The notes beneath the pieces are model-generated. The model did not search any database, was not told the origin of the DNA, and saw only the letters and a program-made list of their open reading frames with translations. The position numbers were made by a program, and so were the translations under genes. This document shows, piece by piece, positions 11,346 to 23,840 of a stretch of 64,000 nucleotides of DNA. Origin of the DNA: Undaria pinnatifida (Eukaryota > Sar > Phaeophyceae > Laminariales > Alariaceae); NCBI GenBank assembly GCA_012845835.1, contig JABAKD010000021.1, forward strand, positions 15,105,257 to 15,169,256, read 5' to 3'. The stretch's first letter is position 1, and every line of letters begins with the position of its first letter.

Positions 11346-12214
11346 ATGATTTTACCTTGTCGATGTGGGGCTCTGCGGTCGTCAATTTTAAGTCAGAGAT
11401 ACGTCCTACAAATACATCAGGCGAGGTGGGTATGTGATGTCATATATATATGCGATGTCATCACTTATTGATCGCGAGGGTGATTTATATAGCTGGAGTG
11501 TATTTTCATTTTTTATAATATATAGACATAGTCCATGTGTTTGTTTTTTTAACCGAAGAACAATAATATGACCCCTCCCAATATATAAAAACTCACCCAC
11601 ATAGTACCAACAACGCAGCTTGCAAAGATGAGTATTGACCCGGATTTCGTCGAACTCACGGCTGACGTCCTTGAAATATTTTAGTAAAACATCATGAACA
11701 CGAGTGAGTGCCACCAGGGAAATAAAGATGCCTCATGTGGTCGGTTTATTCCAAGTTTTTATTACATTTTTTATTACTTTATTTTGTTGGCTGTGAAAAT
11801 GCTACCAACTCCCCGGTGAACTCGAAAGTCCCGGTACAAAAGTTTTCGTTACCGCATAGCAGGTACGTGGTTTCGAGCTTTTTGGTGTTTTTTTTTGCTG
11901 GTATCGCTGCTGTGAGCCCGCGGATGGTTAATTTCAGCATGTTTTTCGTCGATTTTAGGTCCACATTTTTTTTTCATGCTATTTCCGCGAATGGCACCAC
12001 AAAAAGATTAGTATAATGAAGATAACTTGTTCATGAGGGATCTAGCCACCCTCTCAAAGCAACCTTGTTGTTTGTCAAAGGGTGCGGGTTCTGTCTCCTG
12101 ACATATTTGGCCCTCGGGACCCAGTCACGACTCGTCCGTACGAGTTATTTTGGAGGACCCCAGTTCCAACGGAACCATGAGCTTGAAATACGTAAGTCAT
12201 CGCAAGACCCAAAG

Positions 12215-12400
12215 GTACGAGGAGCTGATTGGGTCCTCGCCAGTCCAAAGGGTTCGAAGAGCTAAAACGACCGAGTCTTCGCCCGTCCCAGGAGTACCTG
12301 GAGCTGAAATGATTGAGTCCTCGCCAGTCCCGAGGTTGCCTAGAGCTAAATGGACTGAGCCCTCGCTAGTCCCGAGGGTACCAGGAGCTGAGATGACTTG
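12215..12400 (+). repeat. 42-bp minisatellite, about four units
   Basis: Degenerate units of about 42 bp containing GAGCTRA, GAGTCCTCGCCAGTCCC and GTACC. On the plus strand they read as 14-residue repeats of the type GAEMIESSPVPRVP in an open frame from 12150 to 12410. The frame has no start context or splice pattern that I trust, so it is listed as a repeat. Confidence 0.7.
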
Positions 12401-12435
12401 TACCCGGTAGACCGTTACCCTGACGACCAGGTTTA

Positions 12436-12885
12436 TTACGTCATACCGAATTGATATTCCCCTGCTGGTATGGTTTTGTTTGTAAGTTGATACAGGTACA
12501 TAAGGGGTGCGGCATACCACAGCCCGTAGTACGACAGAACTGTATTACGGGGGACCATAGTAAATAGGACCAAATATTGTTAGTCAAAATAGGGAAATAT
12601 ATTGGTTTTTGTGTGTACCGTAGGTCCTATTTACTATGGTCCCCCGTAATAGCTTACTGAACAGCCCCAACGTCAACCGCTCATAAACATTTCCACAAAG
12701 AATAAAGCCGAGCGAAACCAAAATAGGAATTATGCCCACGATGTTTAAGCTTGAGGTAGTATTGATGTCGTTGTCCGCCCTGTACGGCGTCCCGCTCAGC
12801 AGCAGGAAACCCTTCGCTTCGTTTGAAATTTTAGACGTTTCCAGCATCGATGGCGGTTTTGTAGTAAGGGAAAACCACAGCTCCT
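12436..12885 (-). pseudogene. Membrane-protein-like exon interrupted by a MITE
   Basis: After a CTGCAAG acceptor at 12885 a frame reads EELWFSLTTKPPSM, SGTPYRADNDI and a hydrophobic segment NIVGIIPILVSLGFIL, then LTLGLFSK. It then enters the MITE at 12545-12649. On the far side a good frame resumes with VLSYYGLWYAAPLMYLYQL and ends at a TAA at 12436. With the MITE present, the frame instead ends on a stop inside the element. The two halves look like one C-terminal membrane domain. Family unknown; start not found. Confidence 0.45.
12545..12649. mobile_element. MITE, TTACGGGGGACC family, copy 2
   Basis: A 105-bp inverted repeat with near-perfect ~28-bp arms beginning TTACGGGGGACCATAG, flanked on both sides by TA (12543-12544 and 12650-12651). 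It sits inside the open frame described for 12436-12885. Confidence 0.85.
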
Positions 12886-12899
12886 CTTGCAGAGGAGAT

Positions 12900-15800
12900 G
12901 GAAAATTCCTTCGAAAAACGAACGGACTCGGGATTGCTCAAGGTAATAATGACATCAATGTTGAGGCATTTTCAACATCAGTAATGCCTCAGTCCTGAGT
13001 TTATCCCTTAATCAAAGCCGTTGTCATCCCCTCCCACATGTTAGGCAGTGCTATCGCCTGGCAAAATTGCCATCGGTTCTGGAAGGGCCTTCTTGGGTCA
13101 TTTTGGGCCCCCTTGGAACTGCACCCCACGTTTCTCAGGGATAACATGCTTGGACGTAGTAACCAAGCAAGGCAAGGGCAGGGGGAATAGGGTGTGGGTC
13201 ACTCGCACGACTGACTCGGTATTTCACGGGCAAAAATACTTTGGGCGATTTTTATGGCGCAGCATAGCTCACCCTTCCATTGCGGGTTCCTGTCGCACAA
13301 CCAAAACAGCACGAAAAAGCTTATAGCCACAAAGGGACAGGGAGATCACTCGCGCGAATGACCCCGAGCCACGCACTGCCAAAAAAAAAACGCCTCCAAA
13401 AGTGACCCTCCTACGGTAGCGTTGGTCTAGCATGGGAGACGTGTGCTACGATAATAGAGACATCACATTTCGACCAAACTTAAATTCCCACCGACGGGGT
13501 TAGCAACTACCGGGTAAAGGACTACCCGCTGTTCTTGGAGTGAAATTCGCTGGTATATCTAGGCCGCGTGAGCTTCTCATCGAGTTGTAGGGTTCATTGT
13601 GCCGGCAGTCAGGTTGTTTGGTTTGGTATGACCCTCCTTGAATCGAGGAGTCCCAGAAAAGAAGAGGTGCATCCCTAACGCAGAACGCGTTGGGGTCAGT
13701 TGTTCAGCTGTAGAGGGGTTGGCCCTTGTATGGTTGCACCACGTGTTCGGGGGAAAACTGCTTGGAACGTTTGGGGACAAATGGCCAGGAATTATTAGCG
13801 TGGGACTTGGACTAGGTGCGTAATTCTGAACTAAGTTGAGGACCAGCGGAGTCGGGACAACCTCCTGCGCGGAAAGCCGCCGCCAAGACGGATAAAACGG
13901 GGAAAAAATATGGAAGGTTTTTGGTAGTTGATGGAGGTAGTTGGGAAAGACGCGTTCTACGACAGGATAGCACTTTTTAGTCAAACATATACCTGGTATA
14001 TGTTGGCAGACCTTACCTAACTGGGGAACTGCACCCGCCGTCGTTGGAACTCCCTTTAGGAGCGTGTTGGAGTCATTCCACGGTAGGGGGTGAACTTTTT
14101 GGGCCAAAATGTAATGACCGGTTTAGCTCCTCAACCATGGTTGAACTGTCGGTCAGTACCGTTAATAGTATGATAATTTTACGATGATAAATTTGCTTTA
14201 GAACTAAATAGCGCACATAAACGTTTTGGTCGGGTTGCGCGCAAGAAAGCCTTCGAAGCAATGTTCCGGGTGAAATACGTGTTGACCTCCCGACGTTAGG
14301 AGCTCAGAAATTTCTTGGAATCTGCTGCACCCCAAGCGTGGGATGGCCCGTTGTCGATGTCGATTTTGGTCGTTTTGGGCTTAGTCTAGGCCACAGGATT
14401 TTTCGTCGGGTTAAGAGCACATTATTTGTGATCAGAAGTCCGTTTTTGGGTTTGTGTGAGGTGTAGAGGCCCTCAAGTGAGGGGTCGTCCTGCGGTGGCC
14501 CCCGCGAGCTTTTCTTGAACGAAATCGCCGGTTTTGAAACCGGCCCCCCCGGCCGTTTCTTCTGAAAAATCGGTGCCTCTTGCCGCTCCGACGTCGTCGT
14601 TTGATAGTCCTTCGCAAACAAGAAAATACTTTCTATTTTTTTTCAATGGCACCCTTCCTCGTTTTGAACAGCCATGAAACGTTTGTTAAAGAAAATGGCT
14701 GGGTTTGGGGAGGGGGGGGGGTATTTTGTGGAATTAGTCTGAGGAGCCTCATAAAATTAGGTACCTTGCTTGCCGTGGGCACGGGTGCTGGGAGTAGTCC
14801 AACGAAACATCTAAACCCAACCCTTTCCCTCTCTGTCTCGCCGCCTGATCTTTGCGGACGATGTTCCGTTTAATATGGGTACAGTAGTACTGCTGAAAAG
14901 TTGTGGTGTGGTGGTGCGTGATATGCGAGGTTTAAACCCCTGCTTCGAGTTCGTGCCCCAACATTTTCTCATACTTGTTGTCGCATCGAAAAAAATAATC
15001 GCTTTGTTAGGTTGGGTGATGAGATAATATTAAAGGGATTTGGGCACTTGGTGCTTCAACTCGTTTATATCGTGGACCTAGATAGAGTTACATGGAATAT
15101 TGAAAAGGTAGTCGCATCTTGCTGTACCGTTAACCATATGAGGCCGGTTTGAATACCCTAGCCCCCCCCTGATGGATTGAGTCGCCATGTAAAGCCCACG
15201 TGCACCGGTGGAGATACGAGTAGATAGTCAGTAAGAGATCGCCGATCAGCAAGTAGGATCGATCGTGGTTCCGAACTACTACCTCGATTGGGAATTAAAG
15301 GCGAAAATAAATGAAAAAATAAATTACCACCTGAACGATTACAGAGTCGGCCACACGAAACAGCCCGGGCTGCTTAGTAAGGGTTGTAGACGCCTGCTTT
15401 GATAGAGGTAACACTTTCTACTTCAACCATTTTCTGGATGACGGGGCACCTTAACCCTTCTTGACCTAATTTCGTGGGAATGGATGCCATTTTTGTTTTG
15501 CAGTATGTTTTTTTTTTGTGTACCCTTAGGCCATGGGTTTGCTCATCACAATGGTTGCACTTTCGGTTTACTCTAATAAAAAGTCAGTTTTTGGGTGAGG
15601 TGTAGAATTCCTCGAGAGAGAGAGGAGCGCCCCCCAAAAAAGAGATGGTGCGTCTTTACCGCAGCATGGGTTTGTACCCGAAGCGCAACGCTAGAAGTCT
15701 TTTAAGACACACAACACGGCATGCTGATACTCGTGCTTCTGCACGCTGTATGATCGTACCCATCGTGTTGTTTGGTCGACATACATAGGCCCTTAAAAAG

Positions 15801-16766
15801 GGTTAATCGGATAGTTGTCATGCTTTTGCCTGAGCTTGGCGATCGGTTGACAGCAGATGATGCACACTCGCTCGTTGTGGCTATTGGGGTTGCGCTGGCG
15901 GTAGTTTGCGCGGCTCAGTCCTGGATATGTGGTCACCTCGAACGTTTCTTGCAGCAAGTGCCTCGCGGAGAACACAGTCTCGCTGTATCGTGTCCCCGGC
16001 TGGATTAATGATGTTGCACAAAAAACAAGTTTTTTTTGTGTGTACGGCTCCGCGCTGCTCGGGGAAACTGGCGGCATTTGATAACGCCGTGCTTTCATGC
16101 CGCTCGAAACACAAGCAGTTCGTCGCTGAAACTCCTCGGGTATAGCTTCCCCAGTATTGGTGAAATAAACCTTTTACGACTGCATCCACATTTTCGGCGA
16201 CAAAAACATAGAACTATGCAGCGAAATATGTCGTTGAAGTTGCGTGGAGTACTGCTGTACGCAGTAGTGAAAGGGCTAAGTTCTATACCACAGAAGCTCA
16301 TTACATGTCTTCGGTTCACGGCTGCTTACCCGGGTAAGGGACCACATGACCCTCAGGCAAGTGGGGCGACGCGATCAAAAAGTGTGTCAAGCACCGCTGG
16401 TTTTGCGCGCTTCGTGCACAAGCGAGAGGCACAGACAATACGCGCACAGACCTCGTCGTCCGATGACGAAAGTAGTCTGTGAGTGGTCTCAAAACCCAAC
16501 GTGGACACGGACGCGCGTTACCGTTGGGGTGTACCGACGCTTTCTAAGACGCCGCATTTTTGACGAGCTGCATACCCTCGCGCAATCCTCCACCTTGAGA
16601 AAAAATGTACGTTTAACCTATTGGCCAATTCCATGGAGTAGACATGCAACGAAGAATATAGACAGTTCCTCGGTCGAGGAGCCCTCCCTGTCTGTCTGAA
16701 AATATTGGGCCAAAAAACGCCTCCTACCCTGTCGTAGCACGCGGCTGCGGACACTCCTCTCTTGTA
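12900..16766. other. Repeat-rich spacer without a supported gene
   Basis: Open frames such as minus 14107-13577 lack splice context and share phrases with repeats elsewhere (TCATTCCACGGTAGGGG recurs near 51400). 14530-14720 is a dispersed repeat. 15400-15665 is a copy of the CCTAGGCCATGG element family. Around 15790-16100 a minus-strand pair of frames contains Cys-rich peptides (KTCFLCNIINPAGDT and NERVCIICCQP) with a frameshift between them, perhaps a decayed transposon gene, but I cannot name it. Confidence 0.4.
14530..14720 (+). repeat. Dispersed repeat family D, copy 1
   Basis: Shares GACGTCGTCGTTTGATAG, CCTTCGCAAAC and CATGAAACGTTTGTTAAAG with 23310-23500 (same strand) and 30270-30480 (reverse complement). 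All three copies end near a poly-G stretch. Confidence 0.75.
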
Positions 16767-19700
16767 TCATTTACCCTTACGAAATAGTCTCGACATCCAG
16801 CCGCCACCTTTCGCAGTTTTCTCCGTTTTAGGTTGGCCGTCTCCCTTCGGCGTTTCCTTATCCGAACCACCCCTCACCGACGACTTAGGAACCCTCCAAG
16901 GGACCCTCTCGCGTTCCACTTTCTTCAAGACAATTTCCGAATCTGAATCGGGCGCGTCCTCGTCGGGCGTCGTCTCTCCCAAGTGACTGTCCAAAGACCT
17001 TTCTCGGTGTCTACTGGTGTCTGAATCTTCTCCTGGGGAGCTTGGCGTCCCCTCATTTTTGGGCTTCCTGTTGTCGAATCTGCTGCCCGAACTAGCGAGT
17101 GGGAACACTCTATTCCCTTTGGTAGTAGAGGTTTTAATAGCGCCAGTATTCAAAGGCTTTCCCTTTTCCGCATGCGGATTCGCGCGTATTTTTCCCGCAA
17201 GCTCTTCTTGCCGGACCAATCCATGTTTGTCTGGTCTGTTCAATCCATATCTATCTTGCTTGTTCCCTGGGCCACCACCGCCCGCCACTGTCGACTGCAA
17301 CACGCGGCCGTTTTTATCACCCCCGGCCACGCCTTTTTTTCGCCGGACCGCATATGACGACGAGGTTTGGGACAAGTCCACCGCACAAGTATCTGCAGAA
17401 CTCAGGGACGTGTCCAGCAACGTTAACCCTGACGATGTACTCTCGGACAAGGAGAACACGTCGTGGTCGGGACCTTTTCCGGCCATGACGTCTTTTCTCA
17501 CTGAGGTTCCCACCACGGAAGGGCCAGATGGGCGAGGAGTTGGTACTGGCGGAGGCGGTATAGGCAAGCGCTGCCTAACCTCCAACTTCGCCACCGCATA
17601 GTTTTTTCGTCGTCCGGGGGCCATCCACCACCTATCACGGTTGTTGCCGCTTCCAAGCATGGTCGGGCCTAAAATAGCCGGGCCCGTCACCAAATTTTCG
17701 CCACCCCGCGCAAGCCGCGCGCTCGGGCTGTCTCCGGTTGCCACGACGTTTTTAGTGTCTTCTTCTCCGCCTACCGGGCCCTTGCCTGCGACAATCCGTG
17801 TGACCGAGGCCGCTGACCGTTCGTGCAAGGAGGCGAGGCCGCGGACGCTGTCAACGGCTGGAAGCAGTATGTCGATCCCTCCCCCCCCACGAGACAGAAA
17901 AAGCTCGAGCATCAGCGCCTCGCCAGCTCGCTGCGCGCGTCCGTTCGCCGGCCGCCCTTCCTGCCCCACCCCTCTAACAGCTGCTGCCTTGCTCCCTGCT
18001 TCTACCCCCGTTCCTGCACCGGTACCTCCCACCTCGAAGTTCATGCTGCCCTCCGCAGCAAAGTTGAGTGTTTCTGCCGAGAAGTCACTCAATGGCAGCA
18101 GCCGGAAACGGCGCACCATGAACACAAGCATATGGATGGCCCCCGCCGCCAACGATTCCGCCGCTCCGGTTTCTCCCGCAGGGGAGCACTGCCAACAAGG
18201 CTCTGGCCTGCGGGTAGAGAACGCGGCAACTGGCCGTCTCATTGACACCCCCGCCGCTCCTATTGCCGCGGTTTTTCGGTGCTTTATCCCCGGTTGGTAC
18301 TGTTCCTCCCCTTTCCGTCCGTTCTCCGCCTTCATGGCTGGCCGTGACCCCCAGTCCGCCAGTTGAGGGATCCACGAGATTAGAACTGATGCTACAAGGG
18401 CCGGGCCCATGTCTGGATGCCGGCAAGCGAAATCCACCAAGCGGCAGGCGGTTGAAGCGCCCCCTCCGTCGCCCTCTCCCAAGGGGCGCACATCCGACCG
18501 TACTTCGTTTTTTGGCGGTCCGCTTCCCCCGCCGCCTTCGCTTCCCGTCGCCGCCGTTCCGTCTTTCACGCTGCCGCCGTCGAACGTGACGCTGCTGACG
18601 TCCGTTAGCATCCCCGGCTCGTCTGGGCTGCTCTCGGCTGCGACGGATCGTCGTTCTTCGTCGATAGGCCCGTCGGAATGCTGACCCGTCGGCGTCCCGG
18701 GCGTCGACTCCGCCCGATCGATATCATCTACCTCGTCTGCTAGATGCGGTGCCACGCACGCGAGCAGCAGCTCCAGCCCCCAGCGCAGATCCCTGAGCGG
18801 TACGCTGTTCTTGGGAACAGCAGGGACAGGCCGGTCGTTCGCCGGAACAGAAACCGACCTAGATCCCCCACGCCCATCGCCACCGTCGGCGATTGAGCCC
18901 GATTCGTCAAAGGTCTCCTGTGTTACGAAGGCGGGTGTGCCATCGACAGCAACCGTTCCCTTTTGTCTCGGACGTGCGGACCCACCGGCCAAACCCTCGC
19001 CACCCCCCTCTTTGTGTTTCTCCTCCCGAAGTTCCGGCGCAGACCAGAGCGAGAGAACCGACATCGCCAGAGATTCTCCAGCAGCACGCGGTCCGATAGC
19101 GGGGTCCAGAAGACCCTGGGCGGCAACCAGACACCCGGCTCGTAGGACGGCGCCCCTAGCAATTCCAGCTGCCGCGTCTGTTTCCATTCTGGCTAGGGAT
19201 CCCACCTCGCTGGCGTGTCTTGGGTCGACAGAATACGCCTCCACCGGGGAACGGGAAGACAGGTTTCGCTCTTTTTCTGGCTGGGTTGAGGGGTTGAACG
19301 AGGCAGCCGCGGCAGCGGCGGTGGCGTAGGATTTGACGGCAACGTCTGCTGCTAGGTCCAGGTGAGCTTCGCACAACCTGATGGACTCCTCCCGCATTTG
19401 CGCTGGAAACCCTGCGCACGCGGCGCTCATCGGCACCCTGCCAATGGAGGGAGCAATTGGAAGCGAGTTTTTTAAGTTCCAACGAAAATTGATATAGTGT
19501 CTGCTACGCCAAGCGATGTTGCGCGGCGAATTTCCGCGACCGCACTTTGATGAATGTGAAATTGTGGCAGTACGACACAAAACAAACAATGATTCGGCGA
19601 GTTCATACCCCTCTTACCGCCGTCAGATCAGTACTCCGGTGGCTTTTTTGTCAACGATACGCCTGAGAAACACATATTTGTAGTGTAGTGCCAATGGACG

Positions 19701-22372
19701 TCAAGCACCAGCGTTTACTCCTATCTTAAAACAAACTCAGCGGTGGATGCGTGCCCTCGAATACGTTTCACCTGAGCGTCAGCGCCACCTTTCGTAAAGC
19801 ACAGTGGCTCCGTCTCACCTGCCGATGGTCGCGTCTAACAATGGCAGAAATTCTGCGAACCCGCTGGCTCCGACGACATCTGGTAGCGCCCGCGTTTACT
19901 CCTATCTTAGAACAAACCTCAGCGGTGGATGCGTGTCCTCGAATACGTTTCATCTGAGCGTCAGCGCCACCTTCAGTAAATCACAGTGGCTTCGTCTCAC
20001 CTGCCGATGGTCGCGTCTAACAATGGTAGAAATTCTGCGAATCCGCCGGCTCCGACGACATCTGGTAGCGCCCGCGTCGTGCCCTCTCCAGCCAACGCTT
20101 TCGTCGCAGCAGCACCAGCACCAGCAGCACCAGCAGCAGCACCACCACCACCATCCACCTTCTCTACGAGATCCCCCTCAACACCTCCACGACTCTCTTC
20201 CCCACCGTCGGCCGCCTTTCCCGCTCCGTTTGTCTTCCCAACGGTCCTCCCAACGCCCCCCGCCTTGTGATCGTTCACCTCTACCTTTCGTTCGTTTGTT
20301 TTACCCACTGCAGCAGCGACAACAGTAGAGGTGCTGACCTGGTGCTCCCTGTGCCCGCGACGACCGTGCGGTGCGCCCCAGGCTAAGCTAGGATTGTCCT
20401 CGATCCAGTTGGTTACTTGGGACGCGCAAGGTGTGCTATCGACAATGGGATATGCAAACGCTCTCCCTCTTCTTGTAGTGGTTCCGGTCAGTGCGCCGTC
20501 ATCGTCTACCCGGGAGAAGGAGAAGGAACAAAGTGAGGGGCGGCTGTCCGAGTTCCCCGCCAGCCGAAAGGGGGCTACGTCTGGGGGCACAGGACCCGGC
20601 GGGCGGAGGTCCTGCGATGCTGAAGGTCACCATGCGCGGGGGAGGGGGCAGACGGAGCGCGATGCAGACTTTGACAATGAGAGGTACGCGACGTTGAACA
20701 TCACCGTTCGCGGAGAGAGGTGGAGGGATTGCGACGCTGAAACAGAAAGTCCGCGAGGTACACTCTTCACGATGAGAGATACGACGTACAAAATTGCGAC
20801 TATTGGCAGGCTTGCGACGCTAAAATCGCCGTGTGTGGAGCACAGAAGAAACGCGAAGCAATCCTTCAGACTGGGAACAAACCGAACATGATAAACGCCT
20901 CACTGTACAATCAAAACTCAACTGCCACCGCGCAAGTGGCGTATTATGCGGGACGGCAGGGGTAGCGCCTAGTTGTTCTGAGACTCCCTACTTGAGGGGC
21001 TCTCTCTACGACTCTAACCCAAACATGGACTCTTTGAGAAAACACGAAAGTGCTTTTGTGATGAGTAATCCCGTGGCCTGTGAAACACTTGTCGACAAGA
21101 ATGGGTATCTGGGCTAAGCTACAAACTCGTTTGGGCTGGTCGGTGTTGCTTGCCCAGTTGCGTGCGCGGTGGCTATATACATTATTTTTGTTTAATTTTC
21201 AAGAGTTCCCTCCCCCCTTTTAACCTTGGGACACGCCCGGGATTTCGAGTCGACCACGTCCCGAAGGGGAAGCTTGTATGGGGGTAAACATCCGACAACA
21301 CTAACAGATATTTTGGCGATTATTGATAACTTCTTAGCCCTCCCCCCCCCCCCAGTCATTCGGAATATTTTTGGGGTAAATGCGCTACGAACCCCTATCG
21401 TGATACAGGTCACCTACAGCAGCACTTCAACCCCGCGCGAAGGCTGGCCAGCGTGATAGAAAAACAGGTCGTGGTACGTTCGTCCTGGTACCTCACAGCA
21501 AAACAGTTCAGCACACATTCCAATCCAAACCCCGACATACGGCGTGAGCTATACAGCCGCCCAATCGAGGAGCCTCAAAACAAAATTAGCTTAATCTCTA
21601 CCATGCTATTATTAATATGAATAGTTGTATGCCTCAGAAAAATTAGGTGCGCCGCTACCGTGCTAGTGGCAGCCTGCGTCGTCAACACCGTCGGCTCACC
21701 TGCGACGAGGCGGAGGATGGTGCGGAGCAACGTCCCAGGTTTCGAGACCGGCGACCTCACGCTCGACGACTCAACCGACCACGGCACCGATGTCGCCAAC
21801 GTTGCTGTCGCTGCTGCGACCGTCGACGTACCCGCCCCACCCCCTCCACCCCCCCAAACTGCTGTGCCGTTGTCATTCGCCGTCCATTGGTGACTGAACA
21901 CGGTGCTAAAATCGGGCAAGGTTCCCGCTGGCCAAGGCATCCCCAGGAGCGTTCTCCACGGTTTGATGGACCTCGCGCAGCCGGGGGTTAGCCAGGGGGG
22001 TGTCGCCAGCTGCGTTTGGTCTACACCACGGCGATGTTCTTCTCTGTGGCCACCGAGGAATTGGACATTGTCTTTATCGCCTGTCTCGTTTGGTTTACGG
22101 GAGGACAAGGGACTGGCATCGCCCTTCTCGTCTATCTCGTACTGCTTACTACGGTGGGACCTTTCGCCACCAATTGAGTGGGATGGAGCGGCGACCCCAT
22201 TGCTTTTCATCGTCGCACCGAACGATGCTGCGGCGCCGCCGTCTTCGTGCTGCCCTTCCTCGGGCGAGTCGACGCTGGGATTGCGGGGTCTTCCTTCGCC
22301 GGACATCCCCCCCCTCCGTCCGATGTCGATCCCGCCGGGTCGTGAGGGTCCCGCGCCATTGTTGAAAACCTC
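16767..22372 (-). CDS. Large protein of unknown family (three exons)
   Basis: Proposed exons: 22372-21700, 20580-20001 and 19437-16767. Donor/acceptor phases match at both junctions (donor VAG|GTGAGC to CCCCCAG|AC; donor CGGCAG|GTGAGA to TTGGCAG|G). The last exon alone encodes about 890 residues and ends ...WMSRLFRKGK. It alternates helical, HEAT-like stretches (for example HLDLAADVAVKSYATAAAAA, WGLELLLACVAPHLADEV, LVASVLISWIPQLADW) with long Gly/Ser/Pro-rich disordered linkers. The first two exons are low complexity. The 5' end is open: exon 22372 starts in phase 0, which matches the exon ending at 24391, so this may be the 3' part of the CEP104-like gene. No catalytic motif is recognised. 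Confidence 0.6.
19711..20072. repeat. 181-bp tandem duplication spanning an exon end and donor
   Basis: Two units of about 181 bp (starting at 19711 and 19892) at over 90% identity by eye. Each contains the exon end reading LPDVVGA(G/S)GFAEFLPLLDA and the donor CGGCAG|GTGAGAC (junctions at 20001 and 19819). Reading through the first donor meets TGA immediately, so the upstream donor (20001) is the productive one. Confidence 0.9.
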
Positions 22373-23309
22373 CTGGTGATTGCGTACGCGGCGGGTTATT
22401 CGTAGGGTTGATGACGGGACGCGGAAGAAAGGCCGGAACGATTGGTCTCCGTGAGGATTACGAGATAATGGTGGCAGGTATAATACAACGTCGATGAGGA
22501 TGAGGCATGACTTGCGATGGAAAGCCTACCCCGATGTTGGCAAAATAGTTTTTTTGCACGCACTGGTGGATAGGGGCGCAATAAAGTGCCTTTACCTAAG
22601 CCTGCCCCACCACCACCCCGCCCACCCACCCACACGCCCATCGATAGAACCCCCCACCGACACACACGAACCCGAACCCTACGCGAACCCTACGGCCCCA
22701 AACCCCTCTTCCACCCCCCCCCCCTGTCTCGGTTTTTCCTATCGGTGAAGCTGCACCTACTAACCGGTGCGAGCATAAGCTGTCGGGTAATTTTTTTTAT
22801 TTTTTTAAAGAAAGCTGCAAAGAGAAAAACGAGGACCCTGTTGGCCCTGTTGGGCCCGCAAGCCGCAGTTCTGCTGCTGCTGCTGCTGCGGCGGCGGCGA
22901 CGGTGGCGCCGATGTTGGCGGGTCCATCCCAGTTTTTTTTTCATGTCGTATCTCTCGCATGCGCGAAGAGGCAGAGCCCTTATCGACAAAGGTGCTAGGA
23001 GACTTGGTCATTTTGGGCGCGCCTAAGTCCCTTTAGCCTGAATCAACCCCTTTCACACTGCGACATATATTTATATACTCCGTACTAATTTCAAGGCGTT
23101 TGTCCCCAAAACGCGGGTGGAATGGTAACGTAACTATGCTTCGTTTTTTTTTTTTTGTGTAGGGGTTCGAACCGAGTTTTTTTCTAGCATCTTTGCTAAC
23201 CGACTAGAAACGAGGAAGCCAATGTTATTGGGTATCGGTTGAGCAGCCCCGTCGATCAGATTTTTTTTTGTTTCGATAACTGCTACCCCTATCTTCACCG
23301 AGTCTTTAA

Positions 23310-23492
23310 TAAAAACACCGTCTTTGAAACCAGCTCCCGGACGGGTCTCCTGAAATACGCGGTGCCCGCTGCCATCCCGACGTCATCGTTCGATACTCCT
23401 TGGCAAACGAGAAATGCATTAAACTATTTTTTTCATAGCATTATTCCTCGTGTCGAGCAACCATGAAACATTCGTCAAACAAAATCACTGGT

Positions 23493-23500
<8 letters not shown>
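23310..23500 (+). repeat. Dispersed repeat family D, copy 2
   Basis: Same blocks as 14530-14720. It leads into a 39-base G run. A second partial copy of its end (ATGAAACATTCGTCAAAC) follows at 23606 as part of a ~147-bp tandem duplication (about 23462-23710). Confidence 0.75.

Positions 23501-23533
<33 letters not shown>
23495..23533 (+). repeat. Poly-G tract of 39 bases
   Basis: An uninterrupted run of 39 G, with a second run at about 23648-23670. These lie in the minus-strand intron between 22372 and 24391, so they would be poly-C in the transcript if transcribed as proposed. Confidence 0.9.
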
Positions 23534-23535
<2 letters not shown>

Positions 23536-23544
23536 GTACTCAGT

Positions 23545-23840
23545 TTAGGCATGGACGCAGTCGTACGACCATTGACCCTCGCATCCCTACTATGCCGGGA
23601 CGGAGATGAAACATTCGTCAAACAAAATCGCTGGTTTGGGGGGGCAGGGGGGGGGGGGGGGGGGGGGGGGTGTACTCAGTTTTAGGCATGGCCGCAGTCA
23701 TATGACCATTGACCCTCGCATCCCTACTATGCCGGGACGGAGCACGTCGGGTTTTCACCATCCTGGCAGACATTGCTTGCGCTAAGCGCGAAGCGCCGTG
23801 AGGTGTTTGGTGAGTCGCAAGAAGGGTGAACTGCATCCTT
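23545..23840 (+). repeat. Dispersed repeat family B, copy 2 (tandem pair)
   Basis: Contains CATCCCTACTATGCCGGGAC twice and AAGCGCCGTGAGGTG once. It is homologous to 1738-1925 and to the reverse complement of 47160-47310. Confidence 0.7.

Noticed and set aside
13577-14107. 176-codon minus-strand frame
   Set aside because: No splice context. It shares short phrases with repeats elsewhere (near 51400) and looks like repeat-derived DNA.
17017-19329. Plus-strand frames of up to 241 codons opposite 16767-19437
   Set aside because: Shadow frames. The minus strand has the long uninterrupted frame and proper terminus.
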